Virus record (IMG/VR): IMGVR_UViG_3300028920_000061
Coordinates: 17,023 to 81,022 of that record
From: a virus
Strand: one strand, 5' to 3'
DNA length: 64,000 bases
Shown here: piece by piece, positions 22,968 through 32,900 of the stretch
How the letters are laid out: every line of letters starts with the position of its first letter
Numbering within the stretch: the stretch's first letter is position 1
Notes under the pieces: generated by a model
Told to the model about the DNA's origin: nothing
The model's input: the letters and a program-made list of their open reading frames with translations, nothing else
The model's database searches: none
Translations under genes and position numbers: made by a program

Positions 22968-23263
22968 TTTTTTTCCTTCCCGAGCTTCTTCTTAGCCCAT
23001 TCATTAAATGTTTCGAGCGACCGCTCGATGACGGTTGTGACTTTCAGCACCTTCGGTAGGTATGCATGAATTACCCCTCCGCTCCAGATAACAGTGCCGA
23101 CACCGAACAGGATATTCAGAAGGTCGTCATCGATCTCAAAATCGGTTCCGGCCTGAGCGTTTGATATCCTGATGACGTACTTCACGATCATGGGGATCAT
23201 GACGATGAGTGCGCCGAGGCCACGTTTCTTGCCGGTGCTTTTGGTCAATGATTTGAAATTCAT
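22964..23263 (-). CDS. Small two-segment membrane protein (holin-like), 99 aa
   Basis: Two hydrophobic segments, about residues 15-33 (GLGALIVMIPMIVKYVI) and 50-70 (ILFGVGTVIWSGGVIHAY), a short polar loop, and a basic C-terminus (KKKLGKEKK). Size and topology fit a class II holin or other small phage membrane protein. No endolysin gene is adjacent, so holin is only a possibility. Starts within the last bases of the preceding gene. Confidence 0.5.
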   Translation of the reverse strand: MNFKSLTKSTGKKRGLGALIVMIPMIVKYVIRISNAQAGTDFEIDDDLLNILFGVGTVIWSGGVIHAYLPKVLKVTTVIERSLETFNEWAKKKLGKEKK

Positions 23264-23928
23264 ATTACCTCCCCAAGGGCAGCCCTCTCAGCTGCACCTA
23301 ATGCTGAAACAGTACCCAAAGGGTCCTTACCGAAAGCGTCGGCGAACTTCTTCCCAAGTGACTTGGCGACCTTCTCCAGCGTCTCAGGCGTTCGTGAGGC
23401 CCTCGTAAGGTCATACTGGGTCTTATCACCCGCCAGCTTCACCGCGTCGTATTCCGGGTTTGTATAGCCACCAAACACAGCCATGTACGGGTCAGGGATG
23501 AGAGTATCATAATGATGTTCCAGATTTGCCAGCTTATCAAACTCCTGAACAGCGCTGAGGACCTCAAGAGGGGAAAGATCTGACGCCTGCTTTACGAGGG
23601 CTTCAACAACGCCAGTTCCTTCAACCTGCTTGCCACCAACATTTACTTTCACTTTATGGGTAAGACAGGCCTGTTTACGCATTTCCATAGAACGCCTGAA
23701 ATCGGGCGAAATTGGAGACCCCTCTTTCAAAGGGCGTGAATAGTTGGTTACCCAGTCTTCCGACAAGGCAACGCCGAGGTCGGCAGCACGTTTCTCGATA
23801 TTACACGCCGCGGTTACACGGTCGTTAGGGGAGAACCGATGCAGGTTCTTCTTGAAATAGACACAGGCCGTCTTGACCTGACGGTCTGTTTCGATTGGAT
23901 ACCTGTTTTTCAGTGCGTAATGCATCAT
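23260..23928 (-). CDS. Hypothetical structural-operon protein, 222 aa
   Basis: Opening HYALKNRYPIETDRQVKTACVYFKKNLHRFSPNDRVTAACN is a helical repeat-like pattern I associate with uncharacterised virion-cluster proteins. The C-terminal part is helical, with GGYTNPEYDAVKLAG. No catalytic motif. Gene order suggests a virion-associated role. Confidence 0.55.
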   Translation of the reverse strand: MMHYALKNRYPIETDRQVKTACVYFKKNLHRFSPNDRVTAACNIEKRAADLGVALSEDWVTNYSRPLKEGSPISPDFRRSMEMRKQACLTHKVKVNVGGKQVEGTGVVEALVKQASDLSPLEVLSAVQEFDKLANLEHHYDTLIPDPYMAVFGGYTNPEYDAVKLAGDKTQYDLTRASRTPETLEKVAKSLGKKFADAFGKDPLGTVSALGAAERAALGEVI

Positions 23929-23936
23929 AACTCCCT

Positions 23937-24959
23937 TTAATAGTCTGTTATTGTTGATATAGTCAAATAACGATCGTTATTATTTGAAGCTGGAATTGTC
24001 TGATTATTTCCTGAATTTTGATAAATATTCAATTTAACATAATCGCCGGCTGATAGATATACAAGAGCACTACCAATAGATTCTCTCTCTATAACACCCT
24101 CAGCATTGTTTGCAAAACCTCTATATGACCCCTTAAAACAATAATTGGAATCAATATTGTCATTGATACATATGTACGTTTTACAAAATTCTTGAACTGC
24201 CCAATTTGAAGAGTCTTGCAAAGAAATTTTCCATGATATCTGACGAAAACCATTTGTTCTTGCAGTATAATAATTCGGGGTCCCGTCGCTCCATTCTTCA
24301 GCAGTATCTTGAAGAACTGTTCCAAATGATAGATGAAAATCGTTGCCAGAAGTTATCGTTAGCTCGCTTCCGCCAACAACAATAACTTGCCCTCTAGATG
24401 CGCCACTTCTTGTTATTCCTGTAATTGATCCACTCGCCATTGTTATTGTGGCAATATGAACCAAATCATGATCTGCTTGTATTTGTGATATTGATGATTT
24501 TACTTCAAGAATGTTGCTATTAACTGGTGATGATGCGAATCCAAGTTCATCAAAAACTATTTGCTCATTTGCTGCCCCAATAAGCGGTGTAAACTTTCCA
24601 TATGAAAGTGTATTATCAACAGATGATAAACTATATCTTAGACACAAATAATTGTCAGCATCGTCAGTCAGATCGCCACTTAAATCCTTTTCAAGTGAGC
24701 TTTCAAGCGATATAATTCCACCATTTAGGGTAACGGCATATCCAGACGCAACAGTAACAACCAATCCGGAATTTGTAACTGTAAGTCCTGATAGAATTTT
24801 ACCTATACTTGATCCTGAATTGAGCGCTTTGGCAATCCTTTCAAAATTACTGAGCATTGCTGATTGAATAGACCACGCGGTCAGGTCACCGTCAGTTCCC
24901 TGACCGAGTATTTCATTAATCCTTTGCTTAATTCCAGTAACGATATTGACACGTCTCAT
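23937..24959 (-). CDS. Tail fibre / receptor-binding protein with C1q/TNF-like tip, 340 aa
   Basis: N-terminal ~60 residues are helical (INEILGQGTDGDLTAWSIQSAMLSNFERIAKAL), as in fibre attachment regions. The middle is beta-rich. The C-terminal ~130 residues form a jelly-roll-like module (TARTNGFRQISWKISL.. then SIGSALVYLSAGDYVKLNIYQ and LTISTI), the pattern of C1q/TNF-like receptor-binding tips. Probably touches the host surface. Ser/Thr/Gly/Asn-rich composition is typical. Confidence 0.6.
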   Translation of the reverse strand: MRRVNIVTGIKQRINEILGQGTDGDLTAWSIQSAMLSNFERIAKALNSGSSIGKILSGLTVTNSGLVVTVASGYAVTLNGGIISLESSLEKDLSGDLTDDADNYLCLRYSLSSVDNTLSYGKFTPLIGAANEQIVFDELGFASSPVNSNILEVKSSISQIQADHDLVHIATITMASGSITGITRSGASRGQVIVVGGSELTITSGNDFHLSFGTVLQDTAEEWSDGTPNYYTARTNGFRQISWKISLQDSSNWAVQEFCKTYICINDNIDSNYCFKGSYRGFANNAEGVIERESIGSALVYLSAGDYVKLNIYQNSGNNQTIPASNNNDRYLTISTITDY

Positions 24960-25345
24960 TTTACCAACCCTTGAGGTGGCGTGATAATTGTCGATTTAGG
25001 AGCTGTTGCGCCAGCCATGTCGGCTGGTGCATTTTCAGGAACCTGAAACTGTTTCGGTTCGAACTTACTGGCAAACTCATCAATCTGTTCCGGGGTCATT
25101 TTTTCCCCAATAAGTTCAAAAAGCATTTTTGCTCCGCCAAGCTTCTGACCAAGCTCAGCATCGAGAGCTTCCATTTGTGCCTTTATGGACTGAATTTGTT
25201 TGACAATATCCATTCCCTCGGAATTAATTTTGATGAGCTTTTCAAGCTCTTTTTGAGTTCCATCAGGAGCGAGTTCTGGATTCTTTGAAAGAAAAGCTAC
25301 GGCCGCTGAGGCCTTCTGCTCACGAGAAGCGTTCGAAATGTCCAT
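24956..25345 (-). CDS. Hypothetical helical protein, 129 aa
   Basis: Starts with MDISNASREQKASAAVAFLSKNPELAPDG and continues as a coiled coil (about 30-75: IVKQIQSIKAQMEALDAELGQ) ending in a Pro-rich tail. Both ends overlap the neighbours, so translation is coupled. Might be a fibre chaperone or connector. No family recognised. Confidence 0.55.
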   Translation of the reverse strand: MDISNASREQKASAAVAFLSKNPELAPDGTQKELEKLIKINSEGMDIVKQIQSIKAQMEALDAELGQKLGGAKMLFELIGEKMTPEQIDEFASKFEPKQFQVPENAPADMAGATAPKSTIITPPQGLVK

Positions 25346-26436
25346 TAAATATACCTTCCACTATAGTTATACAATTCAGTTCCAACAGTTTGCTGATACA
25401 AATTCTCAGCAACAGTAAAGTAATCACTCACCGTTGATGACAATGATGCCATCCCCTGGAATATGCCATGATACGCTCTGATTTTTAGAACATCAGTTCC
25501 AGCAACAGGAGCTGTACCACTCGTAAATCTTGAACTATTCCATTTTTCAAGAGCGATATTATACGCGCTTCCTGAAATAGTTTTTGATAGAACGATACCA
25601 TAACATGTCACGTCTGGAGTGTCGTCAAAAACGACTTTAAGAATGTCTCCAATCCCAACATTGTTGTATATCGTTAAATAATCAGCAACACTCGCGTCCC
25701 CGGTAATTGTGAACGTATAAGCGTTGCTTGATTGCATTTCAACTTCGTCAGTAGAAAACTCGTCGCCCTCTTTTGAGATCAAAAATGGATTGTTTGTTGT
25801 GATCGAAAAATAATCGAGAGGTACGACGAGTTTTGAATCTGACTTGAACCGTATGCCGGGAACACCGGCCCATTTAATTCTTCGGTACGCTGTCTGCGAA
25901 GCGGTAAGAGGTTGGTAATATTCTATATCAAAACGTGGAATTGTGATTCTAGCATTGGCTGAAAATCCAAAAAATTGAGATAACTCATACAAGTCACTGT
26001 CGTCATCATGCAGACTCGATAACAATTTATTATAGATTGGAAATGAGCTACCAAGAAGGTCAACACTCATGCTCTCCGGCTCTATCTGAAGAAAATACTT
26101 GTATTTCTGCAGACGCTCTTCTTCAACAAGGGTAGAAAAAGGAGTAATATCAGAATCAAAATAGTTGTATGCATCAGCCTTGAATGCTGGAATTGATACA
26201 CGGTCAGGCGTATGAATAATTCTTGAAGTGACAATGCCTGACTCTATTATATCGTAGGTTCCATTTGGTAGTGGGGAACTGACAAAATATCCTTGATCGT
26301 CAGATGATACAGAGTCAACAGTAACTGACCCGGAAGGGTCGTTTCTGGCTATTGAAATTGTAGTATTACGAATGACATTACCGGCACTGTCGGTAATAAA
26401 TCCTTGTATCGGGCTGGATCGAAGATTTGATATCAT
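25345..26436 (-). CDS. Tail fibre-like protein with carboxypeptidase-regulatory-like domain, 363 aa
   Basis: N-terminal ~75 residues match the CarboxypepD_reg/Ig-like beta-sandwich pattern: IQGFITDSAGNVIRNTTISI.., SSDDQGYFVSSPLPNGTYDI. The remainder is beta-rich with no catalytic motif. Such domains decorate virion surfaces and fibres. It sits between the 1154-aa protein and the receptor-binding protein, so likely a distal tail component. Confidence 0.55.
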   Translation of the reverse strand: MISNLRSSPIQGFITDSAGNVIRNTTISIARNDPSGSVTVDSVSSDDQGYFVSSPLPNGTYDIIESGIVTSRIIHTPDRVSIPAFKADAYNYFDSDITPFSTLVEEERLQKYKYFLQIEPESMSVDLLGSSFPIYNKLLSSLHDDDSDLYELSQFFGFSANARITIPRFDIEYYQPLTASQTAYRRIKWAGVPGIRFKSDSKLVVPLDYFSITTNNPFLISKEGDEFSTDEVEMQSSNAYTFTITGDASVADYLTIYNNVGIGDILKVVFDDTPDVTCYGIVLSKTISGSAYNIALEKWNSSRFTSGTAPVAGTDVLKIRAYHGIFQGMASLSSTVSDYFTVAENLYQQTVGTELYNYSGRYI

Positions 26437-26440
26437 AATA

Positions 26441-29400
26441 TCATCTGGAAAGGAGTGAAAAATAGCTCAAACCGAACCTGCGTATATATTCTACAATGTC
26501 GATCTTAGACCAGTCAAGGCCGTCATCCCAGTCTCCTGAAGGGGGCGTTATCGGATTCCACCATGGCATATTTGTATAATCATTTACTACACCGGTAACC
26601 CTACTATCAATATACTGCATGGTATCCGATCCGGTCCCAAAATTCCCATAGGAAACCGGGTAGGTTCTCGCCTTTAAAGGTCTTATTCGAATATATATTT
26701 TGCTGTTTTCATCCACATATCTATCAAAATCGCTATCGTCACCCCTTGATCCAAAATCCATGTGTCTTGTTTTAAAAAGCGTATCCACAGCTGAAGATGA
26801 AAACTGTGTTTCACAGCTCTTAAACTCAAAATCAGTTTTCTTATTCAATTTCGAATAGGGCTTATGAAGGGAAACGGGCCCTTCCCAGTCATATATATTT
26901 GCTGGTATGCCAGAGCCGTCAGTGATATTGTATGAGGCGCTTGGTGTTGTGAAATACACCTTTAAGCGTGTATTGTTCGGGTAGACGGTGTCCTGCTCCA
27001 CATAGGCAACATGATACATTCTTCCAGTTTCACTGTCATACATGACGAGGTTTGATTTTTCATCAACTTCAGCTGCCTCTTCGTCTGTTAATCCATAATC
27101 AATTGCTGAAGAGTCGTATTTTTCCAATATGACAAAATAAAGATTATTATGCACTAAAACTTTTGAAACTGCTGCATGAAGTCCTGAGACAAGGGTTTTA
27201 GCAGTGTATTTCTTATTGTCATACAGAGTCATTGAAAACGGTCGCCACATTGCCCTTGTTGAACCATTGACTGGGTAAGCAGTATCCCATACTTCAATTA
27301 TCACATCCGACAGAGATTCTTCAGTTGGTTTGTACCTGGTCCCATCCGTATAATCTTCATTGCTTGTTGCGGGTGGCCAGTATGCGGTATGACAAAACGC
27401 TGACACTTTTGAATAAATCCATCGTTTAATATCAGGAATCCCAGCATATTCATCCTGCTTTCGTCCTGTTGTACTTGACAACTCAGCAGTATCAAGCTCA
27501 AGCACATAAGATGGATACTCACGGTTGATATACGAACTGAATTTATTGTCTCCATATTTCCAGACGCGATTATCAACATTCCAAACCATTTTCATATCGG
27601 CTGGATTATGTGAAAAAAGCGAATCATCAATATCAATATCAAACGTACCAAATGTTGGATAAGTCTGTCTTGGTTTTGTCATTGATATGAAAATGGATGT
27701 CTCATCAACTCGATAATAACATAGATGCGCAGGATATATCAGACGATTAGCCGGTCGTGACACCATTTGTGTCAGATGACCGCCGGCGGATTCTGGGTCG
27801 CTTTCAATGGTGTCCTCAGTTGGTGAATCCATTCCTTTGAAATAATCTATTCGACAAAATGCGTCATCACCTTCAGGGGCATACCTGGCGTTGTAGGAAT
27901 CATAATGATTGTTGGAATCCAACGCCCATGATCCGGCGTTAATATAGGATGATTTTTTGAATATTTGAGTTTTCTTGAATTCAGACTGCCCTGCTACTCT
28001 GACCTGATATGAGCCGGCGCAAAATGGAAATTCCACTTCATACATTATTTCTTCACGGCCATCACTTAGCAATACCGGTTCGATATATGGGTCCCTTCTA
28101 ATGATTTTAACATACCCATGTATTCCAGGTATTCTCAGCATTGGTCTGAAAAGTTCATAATTGTCTATTTGGTGAATCCATTGAGGCATTGTTATGAGGG
28201 AGTCGCTTACAGTATCAGGACCGCCGGGTACATAATTAGTACAATAGAGTTTCGCATACACAGACGCTGAGCCCATTCCATTTTTTTTAGAATAATGACC
28301 GGCACCACAAATTCTAATCTTTTGGTCGGTGTAATAGCTTTCTATATCAGCAACTTCAGGACTGGCTGCTGAATTAGTATAAAAACTAAAACGTTTTACT
28401 CCTGTATCACCAACAAGTCCGCCAAGTAAATCATCAAGGGCATATTCTTCTCTTTTGAAATAGTCATTTAAAGAGGCTCCCTTGAAAGTATCATATGCCT
28501 CCGTGTCTTCACCTTCCATTTTCATTTCTGGGCCGTTCAAATGAAGAACATGAAGAATATCAGTATTATATTCTTCTCTATCAAGTTCACGGTCAAGTTC
28601 ACGAATATATGCTCTTGGCGCACGTATTTTAACACATGCTGTCCAAGCTTTTGGCCAACTAAAACTTATGTCACCCCCATCAGCTCCAACGATTTTGTAA
28701 TCTATCGCCTGTCCGTTCGCAAGGGGTCTCACTTTCATGTACGGCTCTGTTGTAACGATAGAGGAATACCGGCGATTTCGTTCTGTCTGTACATCTATAC
28801 CGCGTATGAAATTTGAACTATCATACATTTCCTGACCAATCACATAATTTCCACCGCCTTCATCGTATACGTTATTGCGAGAAATATGAAAGGCTATTTG
28901 TGACTGATCATCCTCTTCATATGATAAGCCTGGAGCATGAAAAAATGATTTTCCTTCTGGGGTAACAGGCCCCGAATGTGCCAATTTTTGTTTTTCAATA
29001 ACATTTTTCTGAGACAATTGAGGCAATAGGCGCGTAGTTAATAGTGCAATAGTTGCTTCCTGAAATTGGCCATCAACTTTATCGTCTCCATCGTAAACTT
29101 GATTATAGAAAAGTGGCAATCCGATATACGGATGGCACGTCCATGGTTCTTCCGATTTGAAATCATACGGATAGTGAATAAATTCTACTATTCCGCCATC
29201 GCAAAAACCCCAGTTGATGTCAGTTGGTACAACTTTATAATCAAGTAGTCTTGTAGTGTGTGCGATATCTGCATTAGCTACAAGGGCCTGTGCGGCACTC
29301 GTACAGTCCGCGTTGTATGTCCCCATTACCACAGAGAAACTGTAATCCTTCAGGGTTAATGGGCTGAATGATCGGTGTGCCCATATATAAAGGTCATAAC

Positions 29401-29905
29401 CGGGTTTTGAAGTATATGGTAAGCTTAAATATTCCTGATCGATTTTGTATCCGGTTTCATAAATTACAGGAGCAAAATAAAAAGAATGATACCTGCTGAT
29501 TGTCCCATCTGCGTCAGTAACCAGCTCAGATTGATTAATGAATTCGATAATATCAAAAGCAGCGTGCCTTTGTCCTACTTTGGAATACTGTTTGGTAGAA
29601 AGTTCATGCTCATATCCAAGCTTTTCATCTGCTATCAGAAGTATAATACCGTATACATCTGTAAGCTGCGTCACATTGGCGTATTCACTAATGAATATGT
29701 CATGGTTGCTGAAAAATGAGACGTATCCGACGTGCGGATTGAATGATGTATTGTTATTGAACTTGTGAAGAAAGTCGGCAAACCAGACATACCTCTCCGC
29801 AACAAACCCCTTGGCTGCCCCGGAGGCAAGAAAGCGTGACGACTCTGAAAAATCATTTATCAAAGCGTGGTGATACGATTCTTTATCTGGATTTATGCAT
29901 TTCAT
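26441..29905 (-). CDS. Large tail-associated protein, 1154 aa
   Basis: Tyr/Asp/Ser-rich, beta-dominated protein without membrane segments or obvious enzymatic residues. The N-terminal part has alternating aromatic strands (FVAERYVWFADFLHKF..). The start overlaps the stop of the 2441-aa spike gene (ATGA-type coupling), so the two are probably made together. Likely a baseplate-attached fibre or adhesin. No family recognised. Confidence 0.55.
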   Translation of the reverse strand: MKCINPDKESYHHALINDFSESSRFLASGAAKGFVAERYVWFADFLHKFNNNTSFNPHVGYVSFFSNHDIFISEYANVTQLTDVYGIILLIADEKLGYEHELSTKQYSKVGQRHAAFDIIEFINQSELVTDADGTISRYHSFYFAPVIYETGYKIDQEYLSLPYTSKPGYDLYIWAHRSFSPLTLKDYSFSVVMGTYNADCTSAAQALVANADIAHTTRLLDYKVVPTDINWGFCDGGIVEFIHYPYDFKSEEPWTCHPYIGLPLFYNQVYDGDDKVDGQFQEATIALLTTRLLPQLSQKNVIEKQKLAHSGPVTPEGKSFFHAPGLSYEEDDQSQIAFHISRNNVYDEGGGNYVIGQEMYDSSNFIRGIDVQTERNRRYSSIVTTEPYMKVRPLANGQAIDYKIVGADGGDISFSWPKAWTACVKIRAPRAYIRELDRELDREEYNTDILHVLHLNGPEMKMEGEDTEAYDTFKGASLNDYFKREEYALDDLLGGLVGDTGVKRFSFYTNSAASPEVADIESYYTDQKIRICGAGHYSKKNGMGSASVYAKLYCTNYVPGGPDTVSDSLITMPQWIHQIDNYELFRPMLRIPGIHGYVKIIRRDPYIEPVLLSDGREEIMYEVEFPFCAGSYQVRVAGQSEFKKTQIFKKSSYINAGSWALDSNNHYDSYNARYAPEGDDAFCRIDYFKGMDSPTEDTIESDPESAGGHLTQMVSRPANRLIYPAHLCYYRVDETSIFISMTKPRQTYPTFGTFDIDIDDSLFSHNPADMKMVWNVDNRVWKYGDNKFSSYINREYPSYVLELDTAELSSTTGRKQDEYAGIPDIKRWIYSKVSAFCHTAYWPPATSNEDYTDGTRYKPTEESLSDVIIEVWDTAYPVNGSTRAMWRPFSMTLYDNKKYTAKTLVSGLHAAVSKVLVHNNLYFVILEKYDSSAIDYGLTDEEAAEVDEKSNLVMYDSETGRMYHVAYVEQDTVYPNNTRLKVYFTTPSASYNITDGSGIPANIYDWEGPVSLHKPYSKLNKKTDFEFKSCETQFSSSAVDTLFKTRHMDFGSRGDDSDFDRYVDENSKIYIRIRPLKARTYPVSYGNFGTGSDTMQYIDSRVTGVVNDYTNMPWWNPITPPSGDWDDGLDWSKIDIVEYIRRFGLSYFSLLSR

Positions 29906-32900
29906 AGGTTGAAAATTGGCCCTCCGCCAAATTTGACATTCTTAATCGGATTCTTTGCCCCGGAGATACAAAGGGTCACAGCCTCATTCAAAAGAAGCTG
30001 AAGCTTATTCTCCTGTTCATTAAAATAGAGTGAATACCTGTCATCATCAAGCATTCTACCAAGAATGAATGGGGATTCGCTGTTTATCTTTGTTGCAATA
30101 ATTGTCATTGATTCCGCATCATAATACGCAGTAAATTCTTCCACTACTTTTCTAACCTTATCGGTTTTCAAAAGAATAGAAGGTTCAGCCTTTAATTGAA
30201 TTGCGATTTTCTGTTCACGTATGAACTCTTCAAGCTCATCCTGATTGTATTGAAATCTTGCATACAAATCTTCATACACTGTATCATTTTTCAGACAAAT
30301 AAGACGCTTATTTTCTCGATCAAGGTCAATTCGTATTTGATCAACAGACCGCACATCAGATGATTCAAGATCAAAAATGTGAATAGCCAGCTCATAAGGG
30401 CCTATATCAATAAATCCACCCCTGAATTGCCTATCGCTTCCTTCTATATCAGTCGTCATTGAATACAAGGTAACGGCAGAATCGTTTCCAGTATTGGCAA
30501 CAATACTTGTAAGAAGTGGCTTGAGGTTTGATTGAGTCATAACTGTTGATGGAGCTGAAAAACTTTCAATTTCTGTGAACTCAGGATCTTCGTTTTCTTG
30601 AGGATTAACAACTCTCGAAGACGTTATACCTATATCAAAGTCACCAGATCCGATATTGTATGTTAAACCATTGTACATGTAATCATCAAGAGAGCCTGTG
30701 CATGTTTTAAATGTGAGAGTGCTTGACTCGTCACAAATGAATATCGAATTGTAATTTTTGTGACCTGTCAGTGTGGTTTTGGCCAAATACATCGTTGATA
30801 AAGAACCGTCATTAAAATATAAAACTATCGAATTCACGATTTCGATATTGGTATCAGAATTGACAAGTGTATCATTGTTTACCTGAACGATGCAATTGAT
30901 TAAAATGATTTTTGACGTAAGTGCAGAGTGCGATTCGTTCAGACTGTAATTTCCACTTGAGTCAACACTGTAAATTTTTATGTTTTCAAAAGTCAAACTG
31001 CCTTGTTTGCTGTCATCATCGAAAAGGCCATCTGAATTATACCGTATTGATGCCGGGCCCTCAGCCGCCTCGTTTGGATCAGTCATCACCTTAACGGTTC
31101 TATCTTCACGATTGTCAAATTCGAACATTCCTTCAAATGTCTTATTGGCTTCTACATATATGAGTATGTTATCAATTGTGTTTGTTGCCAGATATGCATT
31201 AAGAGTTGTTATAGTGTGAAACTGATAAATGGTTGAAACGCTGTCATAAAAATTATCTCTTAAATAAAGAGTTTGCGTTGGAAATTCGTCAGTTGCTATT
31301 CCAAATTGATTTGATATACTGACGGGGCCTATTTGCAGGGACCCTGTTCCTATTAACTGACTTTGTTCTATGGCACCCCTATCCCATTGCTCCTCTTCAC
31401 GATCTACACCGCGGCAGTCTTCAAAGAAATAATATGGTGAGGTTTCTCGGAGATCATAAGCTGAATTGATTGCGACAGAATCTACATCCAAGTCAGGGGT
31501 GTAATCTTCAGTTAATCGGTCAATGAATTTTATATATTGCTTGTTGATATTTCCATTATTAGTTCCGGCAGTCACGTCTCGGCTGATGTTGTACAACAAA
31601 AGGAATTTGCCGGTATTCTCAGGATGATCTTCTATGAAATCTCCAGCAACATTGTCTTGACATATGTTATTGTACATCTGCACAATAGTAGAAAGTCCAG
31701 AACTTTTAATTTGATAAATTCCATAATAGCAATTGACAATTGTGTTATTCATCACCCAAACATAATTGGTATAACCGCCTTCCATTGAGATGCCGCCTAT
31801 GCATCTGCTTAGAATATTATTGACGATTACATAGATTATACCATTGACCATTCCATCGTCGCAATCACAATGAATGGCTTTGGCGCCACATTCATGAATT
31901 ATGTTTGAATCAATTAAGAACCCTTTTGAATATTGTATGTATATACCGCCACCGTTTGCATTACTATTTTCAAGAATAATTCCAGAAATTTCAATATACC
32001 TTGCATTATTAACATTAATGGCATAGCCTAAATCGTTCAAAAGAACTTCGGATCCAGAGCTGGGGTTCCCTTTGTGCCTGTGAGGCACATTGCAGTGTTT
32101 TGTAATATCAATTGGTGAGAATATGCGTATGAAATAATCAACATCGCATGTGTACCCGGAAATCGTACATGCACTTGAAACAAGACCGACGCTGTCATCT
32201 GAAACAACAATATTGACCTGTACTTCAGCAGAAGTTAAATCACTTCCTACAATTGTTTCAATCCCACCGGAAAATGCACTTGGAAGATTACTGAATTTTC
32301 TCTTTATAATAGTAATCAGATGTTCACCAGAAACAGCATCATCACCATTTTCATCAGATATATACCAGTTTAAACTGTCAATTTTTTCTCCAAGATATCC
32401 AATAACAGTGGAGACGCCCGTTATAACCACATCACCTGATGCAATTTTATCGTTTGTTTGAGGGGTCCCAAACGTAATGATGGAACCGATTACGGTGGCC
32501 TTTGCGGCAGATGCTGTGTGATAATTCTGTGTAATATCTCCAACAGAAAAGAACACTTTTTTTGCTTGATACTCAAGGGCACCCATGTCCCAGAATCTGC
32601 CACGGGCATTTCCAACGGCGTCTGTATCAAAAGGATATGTGGTATCACCGTTAAGCTGTGTGCCAACCCCTCGAGGAGAGTCTTTTGTTAGATTATAATT
32701 TCTGTTTGGAACATCTTCAAATTCCGCTGTAGTTGAATCAAGATCCCCAGTTCCGCCACCGGTACTCGCATCTTCAGCCATACAGTATCTCGTATTGGGA
32801 ACGCCACCATAACATCCTGAAGGGCAATTCTGAACAATATTATTTGTCAAGTTGCACAATACTGTAGAGTATATCCCCACATCGCAATCGTCTATGGTGT

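Noticed and set aside
22689-22995. Plus-strand ORFs opposite 22.7-23.0 kb
   Set aside because: Shadows of Gly-rich minus-strand coding; no ribosome sites.
22964-23263. Firm holin assignment
   Set aside because: Topology fits, but no endolysin or spanin is nearby.
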